Below, one piece after another: positions 29,780-37,315 of a DNA stretch of 59,218 bases (position 1 is its first letter; each line of letters starts with the position of its first letter). This DNA comes from Pseudolabrys sp. (GTDB taxonomy: Bacteria; Pseudomonadota; Alphaproteobacteria; Rhizobiales; Xanthobacteraceae). The translations under genes and the position numbers were made by a program. A model generated the notes under the pieces. The model was not told the DNA's origin. It saw nothing but the letters and a program-made list of their open reading frames with translations, and did not search any database. The DNA is taken from contig JADGGK010000011.1 in NCBI GenBank assembly GCA_019689975.1, positions 1-59,218 on the forward strand, in the 5' to 3' direction.

Positions 29780-29807
29780 TTGATTCTGGTCGAAAATGTG
29801 CTATATA
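29780..29807 (+). promoter_or_regulatory. Putative promoter before carD
   Basis: TTGATT (29780-29785) and TATATA (29802-29807) with a 16-nt spacer. The expected start near 29815 would place the hairpin and T tract at 29846-29872 inside the leader of carD. Confidence 0.45.
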
Positions 29808-29845
29808 TCGAAAAAATGACAATGAGCGACCGCCGCTATGAAAGC

Positions 29846-29872
29846 GCTCCCTTTTGCGGGAGCATTATTTTT
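29846..29872 (+). terminator. Intrinsic-terminator-like hairpin in the fdxA-carD gap
   Basis: A perfect 6-bp stem (GCTCCC / GGGAGC, 29846-29863) with a 6-nt loop is followed by ATTATTTTT. It could end fdxA transcription from 187 bp upstream, or act as an attenuator or 3' end of a short RNA started at the promoter just before it. Confidence 0.55.
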
Positions 29873-29977
29873 CCACGGCAGGACGTCCCAGGGCTTTAGC
29901 GAAGAGGGCGTGAAAATCGACACGCAACAGCAGTGGCAGGAAAAGCGCGTCACAAGGCAAAAAAAGGTTCCGCCGGC

Positions 29978-30700
29978 ATGATGAGCCGGGGGGCCAAGAA
30001 ATCCGCCGCCTTGCGGCGGACCTCGCAGGCCCCTCGCGGCAATGTCCGCGGCGGGTCTCCCGCAGTCAAGCCGACCGGCGGCCGCAAAGGCGGCGCCGGA
30101 GAAGGAGTCATGCCCGGAATGTCCAGCAATAAGAAGACTACCCAACGACAAGGCTTCAAGACCAACGAGTTCGTCGTATATCCCGCTCATGGCGTGGGAC
30201 AAATCGTCTCAATCGAAGAGCAGGAGGTTGCCGGCGCCAAACTCGAACTGTTCGTCATCAACTTCGTCAAGGACAAGATGACGCTGCGCGTTCCCACCTC
30301 CAAGATCGCTTCGGTCGGCATGCGCAAGCTTGCTGAGCCGCCGCTGGTGAAAAAGGCGCTCGAGACGCTCAAGGGCCGTGCACGAATCAAGCGTACCATG
30401 TGGTCGCGCCGCGCGCAGGAGTACGAGGCCAAGATCAATTCTGGCGACATCGTCGCCATTGCGGAAGTGGTGCGCGATCTGTACCGCTCGGAGACGCAGC
30501 CGGAGCAGTCCTATTCCGAACGGCAGCTCTACGAAGCTGCGCTCGATCGTCTGTCGCGGGAGATATCGGCGGTCCAGAAGATCACCGAGACGGAAGCGGT
30601 GAAGGAGATCGAGGCCGCGCTCGCCAAAGGCCCGCGCCGCGGCCTCAAGCCTGCCGAGGAGTCGCCCGTCGAAGAAGCGGTCGAAGAGGAAGCAGCCTAA
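29978..30700 (+). CDS. CarD-family transcriptional regulator
   Basis: A CarD/CdnL-type protein of 240 residues. The RNA polymerase-interacting domain (GFKTNEFVVYPAHGVGQI onwards, to SVGMRKL) is followed by the DNA-binding helical domain (KRTMWSRRAQEYEAKINSGDIVAIAEVVRDLYR). CarD proteins bind the RNAP beta subunit and stabilise open promoter complexes, notably at rRNA genes. The C-terminus is acidic. The N-terminal 45 residues before the core are basic and low-complexity. Start is uncertain: ATG 29978 follows AAGG, ATG 30119 lies 11 nt after AAGGAG, and a GTG at 29933 lacks a ribosome site. The G/C-rich third positions upstream of 30119 favour the longer form. Confidence 0.85.
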   Translation: MMSRGAKKSAALRRTSQAPRGNVRGGSPAVKPTGGRKGGAGEGVMPGMSSNKKTTQRQGFKTNEFVVYPAHGVGQIVSIEEQEVAGAKLELFVINFVKDKMTLRVPTSKIASVGMRKLAEPPLVKKALETLKGRARIKRTMWSRRAQEYEAKINSGDIVAIAEVVRDLYRSETQPEQSYSERQLYEAALDRLSREISAVQKITETEAVKEIEAALAKGPRRGLKPAEESPVEEAVEEEAA

Positions 30701-30769
30701 CTTGGGTTTCGATCGCATTGAATCGACCCCGTCGTTGCGAGGAGCCGCGACGGGGCGATGTCGCTTGCC

Positions 30770-30901
30770 CCGTCATTGCGAGGCAGCGACGCCGCAGAAG
30801 CAATCCAGTCACAGTCCGTGCCACAGACTCAATGCCCGCATTCGCAGACCTACCGTTTCTGGATTGCTTCGCCCTCGCTCCGCTCGGGCTCGCAATGACG
30901 G
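30770..30901. repeat. Palindromic intergenic repeat, copy 1
   Basis: An inverted repeat of about 132 bp. The outer arms are CCGTCATTGCGAGG (30770) and CGCAATGACGG (30891); the inner arms are GAAGCAATCCAG (30797) and CTGGATTGCTTC (30859). It can fold into a long hairpin. Elements of this kind are, as I recall, scattered through Bradyrhizobium/Rhodopseudomonas-like genomes. A partial start (GTCGTTGCGAGGAGC) lies just before it at 30731. Confidence 0.8.
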
Positions 30902-30911
30902 CGAATGTGAC

Positions 30912-31017
30912 CCGTCATTGCGAGGCGGCGCGAGCCGCCGAAGCAATCCAGTCTCTGTCGTGTCACAGGCACGATGCCTGCATTCGTGGCATTGCCGTTT
31001 CTGGATTGCTCTGATGT
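30912..31017. repeat. Palindromic intergenic repeat, copy 2 (right arm missing or displaced)
   Basis: A second tandem copy, offset 142 bp from copy 1: CCGTCATTGCGAGGC (30912), GAAGCAATCCAG (30940) and CTGGATTGCTC (31001). The central part is also similar to copy 1. The outer right arm is not present directly after; a degenerate version appears at about 31072-31102. Confidence 0.75.
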
Positions 31018-31050
31018 CCCAAGTCAAGCCGTGAGGCACGACTCTCCTTG

Positions 31051-31072
31051 CGGCCAGCAGTTTTGCTGGCCG
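31051..31072. repeat. Perfect 9-bp hairpin
   Basis: CGGCCAGCA and TGCTGGCCG flank a GTTT loop. It sits between the truncated right end of repeat copy 2 and a degenerate right-arm sequence. No T tract follows, so it is not a typical terminator. Confidence 0.6.
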
Positions 31073-31722
31073 CCCTCGCTTCGCTCGGGCTGGTCATGAC
31101 GGGCCAATATCGCCGGCATCCGCGCCGCCTGGGCCGCTGAACAACCGAGCGACGTTCGCGACCCGAGTCCCATCCGGCTCCGCGACCGGTGGTCTACGGT
31201 CACGGTCGAAGCAGGTTTCCCAGCGACCGATGTCGGCGGAGCGGTGTCGCAAGAGGGAACAATATGTCGAGGCGCAATCCGCGGCCGCCATCGACTGATG
31301 CCTGTCTCCCCGCCCCGCAAACCGGTTTCGGGAAATGCCGTGCCGCCAATCCGTCATCGCGACAATCGGCGGTTCAATGCATACGGAAGTAAGGCACGCG
31401 GAGCAGGCGGATCGCGATTTTTTAGAGCATTGCGCGCCAACCCGGTCTCGGCGCTCATCCTGTGACAGCGGAGGGGAATCCGGTGCGCAAACAGAATCGG
31501 ATAACGGAAGTTTACAACAGGCGGCCGAGCCGGTCCTCCATCCGAATGCGAGAAATTCTGCCCGCACCACCGCATGAACCATCAATCTGTGATCCGGAAC
31601 AGGGACATTGGTGGGCGCATGCGCTGCATGTCCTCACGCAAGCGTGATCCGTCAACGCCTATTCAGATTTAAAGGCCACGCTAAGCTCCGTGCGGCGCAC
31701 AAGCAACGGAAGCAGATCCGCG

Positions 31723-32466
31723 ATGTCGTACCGCATGTCACTTGATTGCGACCGCCGTGCGATGCTCGGTGGTTTGAGCATGGTCTTCCTTGCCGTCGTG
31801 ACGCGACCGTCATCCCTATTGGCACAGACTGGGAACAAGTTGCGTATCGGCATCATCGGTTCGGGGAAAATCGGCGGCACCATCGGCGGCCTGTGGGTCA
31901 AGGCCGGACATCCCGTGTTGTTTTCCTCGCGTCATCCCGAAGCGCTGAAAGAGCTCGCCGCCGGGCTTGGCCCGCTGGCACAAACCGGCACGGTGGCTCA
32001 GGCGATTCAATTCGGAGACGTCATTTTCATTGCCGTCCCGTACGGGGCCTTGCCGCAGATCGGAAGAGACTACGCGAGCGCGCTCAAGAACAAGATCGTG
32101 CTTGATGCCTGCAATGCAGTCGCCGCACGCGATGGGGCTATTGCCGACGAGGTCGAACAAAACGGCATCGGGGTCACGTCGCAAAAATATCTCGCCGGCA
32201 CACGGCTGGTACGTGCTTTCAACACGATATCATACGCGATCTTCGCGCGCGAGGCGAATCGCCCCGCGCCGCGGCTCGCGGTCCCCATCGCTGGCGACGA
32301 CCCGGAAGCGGTGCAGGTCGCCGCGGCACTGGTGCGCGACGCGGGATTCGATCCGGTCGTCGTGGGTAAGCTCGTGGATGCGCGGCGGTTTCAACGCGGT
32401 AATCCCGGCTACGGGCAGCCGGTAGGCGCCGACGAGCTCCGGAAGAAGCTCAACTTGCCGCAATGA
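31723..32466 (+). CDS. NADPH:F420-reductase-like Rossmann protein with Tat-type signal
   Basis: A 247-residue protein. After the leader, a Rossmann fold starts with IGIIGSGKIGG (42-52), as in NADPH-dependent F420 reductases and related NADP-binding dehydrogenases. VIFIAVPYGALPQI, VRAFNTIS and a C-terminal VVGKLVDARRFQ fit that family. The N-terminus has Arg11-Arg12 (DRRAMLGG), a hydrophobic stretch and a cleavage-like SLLAQ, so it looks Tat-exported, odd for a cofactor reductase. The ATG at 31723 is chosen; a GTG at 31690 and another ATG at 31735 are alternatives. It overlaps the next gene by 4 bp. The real substrate is unknown. Confidence 0.78.
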   Translation: MSYRMSLDCDRRAMLGGLSMVFLAVVTRPSSLLAQTGNKLRIGIIGSGKIGGTIGGLWVKAGHPVLFSSRHPEALKELAAGLGPLAQTGTVAQAIQFGDVIFIAVPYGALPQIGRDYASALKNKIVLDACNAVAARDGAIADEVEQNGIGVTSQKYLAGTRLVRAFNTISYAIFAREANRPAPRLAVPIAGDDPEAVQVAAALVRDAGFDPVVVGKLVDARRFQRGNPGYGQPVGADELRKKLNLPQ

Positions 32467-33767
32467 GCGCGCTGCAGCGCTGGGTGGCATGGGCGGCGCC
32501 GGCAACGCCGCGGGAGCGTGTGGCGGCCCTGTGGTCGTTTGCCTATTTTTTCACGTTGCTTGCCGGTTATTACGTGCTGCGGCCACTGCGCGATCAGATG
32601 GGAATTGCCGGTGGCGTTAGGAATCTGCCGTGGCTGTTCACGGCCACGTTTCTTGCACTGCTGATGGCCCAGCCGCTCTATGGGGCCTTGGTGGCAAAAT
32701 TGCCACGCTCGCGATTCATCCCCGTTGTCTATCATTTCTTCGTCGGCAATCTCGTCCTTTTCTGGCTGCTGCTCGTCTTTGGCGTCGAGGTGGCAATCGT
32801 GGCCCGGATCTTTTTTGTCTGGGTAAGCGTATTTAACCTGTTTGCGGTTGCCGTGTTCTGGTCGTTCATGGCGGATCTGTTCGATGCCGAACAAGGCAAG
32901 CGGCTGTTCGGTTTCATCGGCGCCGGCGGGACGGCAGGCGCCTTGTTGGGTCCGCTCCTTACAATTGTGCTATCGGAGCCTTTGGGACCGACAAATTTGC
33001 TGATTCCGGCTGCGGTGCTTCTTGAAGTAGCGGTCTTTTGCGTACATCGCCTCGAACGGGTTTCGACGGCGCAGTCAGGTGCCGCGCAGGTGCATGAGCG
33101 TATCGGCGGCGGCGCGCTTGCCGCCATACCCGAACTCGTCCGCTCCCCCTATCTTGCCGGTGTCGGGCTTTGGGTTAGCCTATTGTCCTTCGGCGCGACC
33201 ACTCTCTATTTCGAACAAGCCCATATCGTGGCGGCGACGGTGCATGGCGCGGCGACGCAAACGCGTCTGTTTGCCAGCATCGATCTGGCGGTCAATCTGC
33301 TCACGTTGATCACGCAAATATTCGCGACGGGCCGATTACTCAAACGCCTTGGCTCGGGCGTTGCGGCAGGCGCGCTGCCGGCGGTATACATCGCGGGGTT
33401 TGCGGCATTGTTTCTGTTGCCGACGCTGGCGATGGTGCTGGTCGTTCAGGTGGCGCAGCGTTGGATGAATTTCGCCGTGGCCAATCCGGCACGGCAGGTT
33501 TTCTTCACGGTGATGATGCGTGAAGAAAAGTACAAGGCGAAAAACCTGATTGACGTGGTCATCTACCGCGGCTCGGACGCCTTGTACGGCTGGATGTTCG
33601 ACAGCGTGCAGGCATTGGGATTGAAGCTCGGTGCCATCGCACTTGCGGCTTTGCCTGTCGCCGTCGGCTGGTTTGTGCTGTCGCTTGGCCTCGGTCGCGC
33701 GCAGGAGCGGCGTGCGGCAAAGCTCGCGACGACGGCAGCAAAAGAAGTAAAAGAGGAAGTCGCATGA
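32463..33767 (+). CDS. MFS-like membrane transporter of the NTP/NDP-exchanger type
   Basis: A 434-residue polytopic membrane protein with about 12 hydrophobic segments. The N-terminal ERVAALWSFAYFF..YYVLRPLRDQMG and the FWSFMADLFDAEQGKRLFGFIGAGGTAGA block resemble proteins annotated as NTP/NDP exchange transporters or related MFS proteins. Rickettsial and plastid relatives swap ATP for ADP, but in free-living bacteria the substrate is not established. It is translationally coupled on both sides (ATGA overlaps), to two oxidoreductases with Tat-type signals, which hints at a shared nucleotide or cofactor theme (inference). Confidence 0.75.
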   Translation: MSALQRWVAWAAPATPRERVAALWSFAYFFTLLAGYYVLRPLRDQMGIAGGVRNLPWLFTATFLALLMAQPLYGALVAKLPRSRFIPVVYHFFVGNLVLFWLLLVFGVEVAIVARIFFVWVSVFNLFAVAVFWSFMADLFDAEQGKRLFGFIGAGGTAGALLGPLLTIVLSEPLGPTNLLIPAAVLLEVAVFCVHRLERVSTAQSGAAQVHERIGGGALAAIPELVRSPYLAGVGLWVSLLSFGATTLYFEQAHIVAATVHGAATQTRLFASIDLAVNLLTLITQIFATGRLLKRLGSGVAAGALPAVYIAGFAALFLLPTLAMVLVVQVAQRWMNFAVANPARQVFFTVMMREEKYKAKNLIDVVIYRGSDALYGWMFDSVQALGLKLGAIALAALPVAVGWFVLSLGLGRAQERRAAKLATTAAKEVKEEVA

Positions 33768-34657
33768 CCATGCGCATGACGCGACGGACATTCGCGATGC
33801 TGACCGCCTCGGTCGTGGCAGCGCGGGCTGTGTGGGCGCAGAATCGTGACCCGATCACCCGCGCCATTCCCTCGAGCGGTGAACTGCTTCCGGCCGTCGG
33901 CCTGGGAACGGCCGGGGTTTTCAATTCCGCCGATACGGCGACGGAAGAGAAGGCGGCCGCCGTCCTGCGGGCGCTGGTCGGCCACGGCGGCCGCCTGATC
34001 GATACCGCCTCGACCTACGGCGACGCCGAGGTCGTCCTAGGAAACGTGATCGCCTCCACCGGCCTGCGCGACAAGGTGTTTATTGCCACGAAATCCGAGG
34101 CTCCCGACATCGCGGAATTCAAGCGTTCGCTGACGCGGCTCAAGACCGCGAAGGTTGATCTCATGCAGCTTCACAACGTCACCGACCCCCACCAATCGCT
34201 CGCCCGATTCAAAGAGTGGAAGGCCGAGGGTCTGTGCCGCTATATCGGCATTACGTCGACTTTCCATGGCGATTATCCGGCGGTTGAAGCCGTGCTGAAG
34301 CGAGAAAAGCCGGATTTCGTTCAGATCGACTATTCGCTCGACAACCGTCTGGCCGAACGGCGAATCCTGCCGCTCGCCGCCGAAGTCAAGACGGGTGTGT
34401 TGACCGCCTTGCCCTTCGGTCGCGCACGCTTGTTCCGTGCAGTGCGGGGCCGGGAAATTCCCGCATGGGCGCGCGGCTTCGCTTCCAGCTGGGCGCAGTT
34501 CTTTCTCAAATACCTTCTGAGCGATTCTCGCGTGACAGCCGTCATTCCCGGCACGGCCAACGCGTCTCATATGATAGACAATCTGGGAGCGATGAACGGG
34601 TTACTCCCTGACCCTGACCAGCGCCGTCGGATGGTCGCCTTCGTCGAGGCGCTTTGA
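33764..34657 (+). CDS. Aldo/keto reductase with twin-arginine signal
   Basis: A 297-residue protein. The N-terminus TRRTFAML with Arg7-Arg8, a hydrophobic core and AVWA-Q cleavage site is a strong Tat signal. The mature part is an aldo/keto reductase with the catalytic tetrad visible: Asp80, Tyr85, Lys110 and His137 (MQLHNV). RYIGITSTFHGDY and the C-terminal VIPGTANASHM fit the family's barrel. These enzymes reduce carbonyls with NADPH, normally in the cytosol; export after folding with cofactor would explain Tat use. It starts within the stop of the transporter gene. Confidence 0.88.
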   Translation: MTMRMTRRTFAMLTASVVAARAVWAQNRDPITRAIPSSGELLPAVGLGTAGVFNSADTATEEKAAAVLRALVGHGGRLIDTASTYGDAEVVLGNVIASTGLRDKVFIATKSEAPDIAEFKRSLTRLKTAKVDLMQLHNVTDPHQSLARFKEWKAEGLCRYIGITSTFHGDYPAVEAVLKREKPDFVQIDYSLDNRLAERRILPLAAEVKTGVLTALPFGRARLFRAVRGREIPAWARGFASSWAQFFLKYLLSDSRVTAVIPGTANASHMIDNLGAMNGLLPDPDQRRRMVAFVEAL

Positions 34658-34750
34658 CGACAACTCCGCATGTGCAAATCAGCCTTGCCCCTGGGTGCGG
34701 TAGCGGATTAGATAGTCGCCACGCATTGTCGCTAATGCAGGATACAAACG

Positions 34751-35716
34751 ATGACCGCCATTCGTGGCTATGTCGCCCCAACGACCGAACGCGACGCCCT
34801 CGGCGTCCACTCGCTTGACCAGTTCGTGCTGGCGGTGCCGGACGCCTCGGTGGCACAAGATTTTTACGGCAATTTTGGGCTGGACGTGCGTGCCAAGGGC
34901 AACGCACTCGAGCTCAAGACTTTCGGCCACGATCACCGTTGGGGTCTGATCGTCGAGGGAGCGAGTCGCAAGGCCTTGCATCACCTTTCGTTCGGCTGTT
35001 ACGCCGAGGACATGGCGCGGCTGAAAGCGCGTATTGAGGGCAACGGTATTAAGCTCATTGATCCGCCGCCGGGCTTCGAGAGCAACGGTTTCTGGTTTCG
35101 AAACCACGAAGGTGTGCTCATCGAAATCAAGGTCGGACCAAAAGTATCGCCTGACCGCAAATCGGAGAGCGAGTGGATCAGCGTGGGGCCAGGAAAGGCG
35201 GGTGCCACCACGCGGGAGAAGGCACCGCCGGTGCGGCCACGGCGACTTTCGCACGTGCTGCTTTTCACCCGTGACGTTGCCGCCTCGATCGATTTCTATC
35301 AGCGCAATTTGGGCCTGCGTCTATCGGACCGAGCCTCCGACATTGTTGCTTTCCTGCACGGCATTCACGGCAGCGATCATCATCTGCTCGCGCTGGTCAA
35401 ATCGAGTGCGCCGGGATTTCACCATTGCTCGTGGGACGTCGCCTCCGTTAACGACATCGGCCTCGGTGCAATGCGCATGGCCGATAAGGGTTGGACCAAA
35501 GGGTGGGGCCTCGGTCGCCACGTGCTCGGCTCGAACTATTTCCATTATGTACGCGATCCGTGGGGCAGTTTCTCGGAATATTCGTGCGACATCGACTATA
35601 TTCCGAAGAACGAGCGGTGGTCCGCAGGCGATCACAAACCCGAGGATTCCTTCTACCTGTGGGGGCCGGAGGTGCCGCGCGAGTTCACCATCAATTACGA
35701 AGCGGGCGAAAGCTGA
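34751..35716 (+). CDS. Two-domain VOC protein, extradiol ring-cleavage dioxygenase-like
   Basis: A 321-residue protein with two vicinal oxygen chelate modules (about 18-130 and 165-290). Candidate iron ligands of the type I extradiol enzymes are present in the second module: His168 (LSHVLLFTRD), His224 or His225 (GFHHCSWDV) and Glu276 (FSEYSCD). The family cleaves catecholic rings next to the hydroxyl groups. The substrate is unknown. It starts 93 bp after the aldo/keto reductase on the same strand and may share its transcript. No other clear aromatic-degradation genes are adjacent; a FAH-family gene lies at 57.3 kb. Confidence 0.82.
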   Translation: MTAIRGYVAPTTERDALGVHSLDQFVLAVPDASVAQDFYGNFGLDVRAKGNALELKTFGHDHRWGLIVEGASRKALHHLSFGCYAEDMARLKARIEGNGIKLIDPPPGFESNGFWFRNHEGVLIEIKVGPKVSPDRKSESEWISVGPGKAGATTREKAPPVRPRRLSHVLLFTRDVAASIDFYQRNLGLRLSDRASDIVAFLHGIHGSDHHLLALVKSSAPGFHHCSWDVASVNDIGLGAMRMADKGWTKGWGLGRHVLGSNYFHYVRDPWGSFSEYSCDIDYIPKNERWSAGDHKPEDSFYLWGPEVPREFTINYEAGES

Positions 35717-35847
35717 CGATAACGGGACTTGATTTCGGCTTATTCATGTTGCCGCAAGTCCTGCTGTGCCAGAAATCCACTTGGATCGCGCAACGCACGC
35801 GATCGACCTGCGCCGTGTGATGCCATCATGCATTGTCGCAGCCGGTT

Positions 35848-37311
35848 CTATTCGACGACCAGCTTGACCTGCATGCCCGGCTTCAACTGGTCGTGCGCCT
35901 CGAGGCCATTGAGCGTCAGGAATCGTTCCAGCTTGTGATCGGCGACTGCCATCCGATGCGCGAGTGATTGGATGGTATCGTCCGGCCCGACGGTGACGAT
36001 CTTGATGTGGGGCGGACGGACCTGCGCGATCTCTTTCAGGCTCATGCGGCGGAAGCTCTCGACCGACTCGCGGAAGGATCGGTCGATCTGCGGCGTCATG
36101 GCCTTGGCCGCGAAGATGAATCTGTAGACATCGCTTCCGAACCGAACGACGTAAAGTCGGAACGACCAGTCCTTGCCGACGGCGGTAGCGGTTGCGGCGG
36201 GGAAGCCGTTGATGGTCAATGAACGCACGCTAGACGGGTCAACATGTTCCATCCAGCCTGACATGAGGTAATCCGTGAGCGATTGCTCCGCGGGAACGCT
36301 GACCGAATCCAGGCGCAGAGCCTCGTGCCCGCCGTCTTTGAGGCCGAGCACCGCCTGCGTGGTGTTGTCGAGCGTAAAGCCCGCAGGCGCCGTGAAGGAG
36401 AAACCGAGCTTGCCGTGCACGAATCGGCGACCGCGCACGAAGCCCTCGCTCGGATCCTCGCCGTAAACCAGGCCGTCCAGATCGGCGAGATATTCGGCAT
36501 GGTCACGTTCGCCGTTGCCCGGCGCAGCGAATTGGCGGGCATTGGCGAGCGCATTCTTCACGCGATCGGGGGTTGCCGGATGCGTGGAGAGAAAATCCAC
36601 GGTGTGGATGCTGTTGGCTAAGCCGGAGGATTGCAGCTCCGCATTGCGTTGCAAATCCGTGAGCATGCGTGCTGCGCCGTACGGATCGAACCCGGCCCGC
36701 GCGATAATGCCGACGCCAATGCCATCTGCCTCGAATTCCTGGGCGCGGGAGAAAGTGGCCAGCGTGAGCTTCGATTTCGCAAGGGCGAGCGCGCTCATCT
36801 GCGGATCCTTTACGATGTCGGCGATGGTCCGGCTTGCAATCGCCGCTTCGCGCGCCTGCTCCTCGCGAATCTCGGCATGACGCGCGATGACGTGGCCCAT
36901 TTCGTGCGCCAATACGGAAGCGAGCTCGGATTTGTCGTTGGCAAGCGCAATCAGGCCACGCGTTACGTAGAGACGTCCGTCCGGCAGCGCGAAGGCGTTG
37001 ATGGCCGGCGAGTTGAGAATCGTCACCTTGTATTTAAGTCCTGGGCGCTCGGAGGCCGCAACCAGCCGCGCCACGGTGGACTCGAGCATCTGCTGCAGGC
37101 GCTCGTTGACATAGGCCCCGCCATAGGCGGCGAGGATACGCTGGTGTTCGCGTTCGGCAGGGGATGCGAGCTCGGCCTGATTCGGCCGCGGCATGGGCAG
37201 GTCAGCGTGCTGCGTATCCGGAATTGCGGCGCAGGCCGCAAGCGCCAGGGCGAGCACGACGAACAGCGGGCCTATCCGCCATCCGGATGGTGATGTGACC
37301 GTTGCGCCCAT
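35848..37311 (-). CDS. M48-family metalloprotease lipoprotein with LysM-like C-terminus
   Basis: A 487-residue envelope protease. The signal ends in LAAC with Cys27, suggesting lipid attachment. The zinc motif HEMGH is at 136-140, with a downstream EFEADGIG supplying the third ligand. This places it with the M48 BepA/YggG-type proteases that police outer-membrane protein assembly. The last 50 residues (VGPDDTIQSLAHRMAVAD to LKPGMQVKL) look like a LysM-type peptidoglycan-binding module. It is convergent with the dioxygenase-like gene, and the SNase-like gene lies 4 bp before its start region on the same strand. Confidence 0.9.
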   Translation of the reverse strand: MGATVTSPSGWRIGPLFVVLALALAACAAIPDTQHADLPMPRPNQAELASPAEREHQRILAAYGGAYVNERLQQMLESTVARLVAASERPGLKYKVTILNSPAINAFALPDGRLYVTRGLIALANDKSELASVLAHEMGHVIARHAEIREEQAREAAIASRTIADIVKDPQMSALALAKSKLTLATFSRAQEFEADGIGVGIIARAGFDPYGAARMLTDLQRNAELQSSGLANSIHTVDFLSTHPATPDRVKNALANARQFAAPGNGERDHAEYLADLDGLVYGEDPSEGFVRGRRFVHGKLGFSFTAPAGFTLDNTTQAVLGLKDGGHEALRLDSVSVPAEQSLTDYLMSGWMEHVDPSSVRSLTINGFPAATATAVGKDWSFRLYVVRFGSDVYRFIFAAKAMTPQIDRSFRESVESFRRMSLKEIAQVRPPHIKIVTVGPDDTIQSLAHRMAVADHKLERFLTLNGLEAHDQLKPGMQVKLVVE

Positions 37312-37315
37312 TGTG

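Larger units (their letters stand above)
30701..31722. other. About 1 kb without a recognisable gene
   Basis: The left third holds palindromic repeats (listed separately) and a strong hairpin. From about 31103 to 31722 I see no protein with family character in any frame; frames open on both strands are short and of random composition. This may be a decayed gene or plain intergenic DNA. Confidence 0.5.

Noticed and set aside
30770-31017. CRISPR array
   Set aside because: Only two long palindromic copies with similar centres; no short direct repeats with unique spacers and no cas genes.
31094-31585. 163-codon frame on the minus strand before the Tat operon
   Set aside because: Composition is random, with many Cys, Arg and Ser, no family pattern, and competing frames of similar quality on the plus strand.
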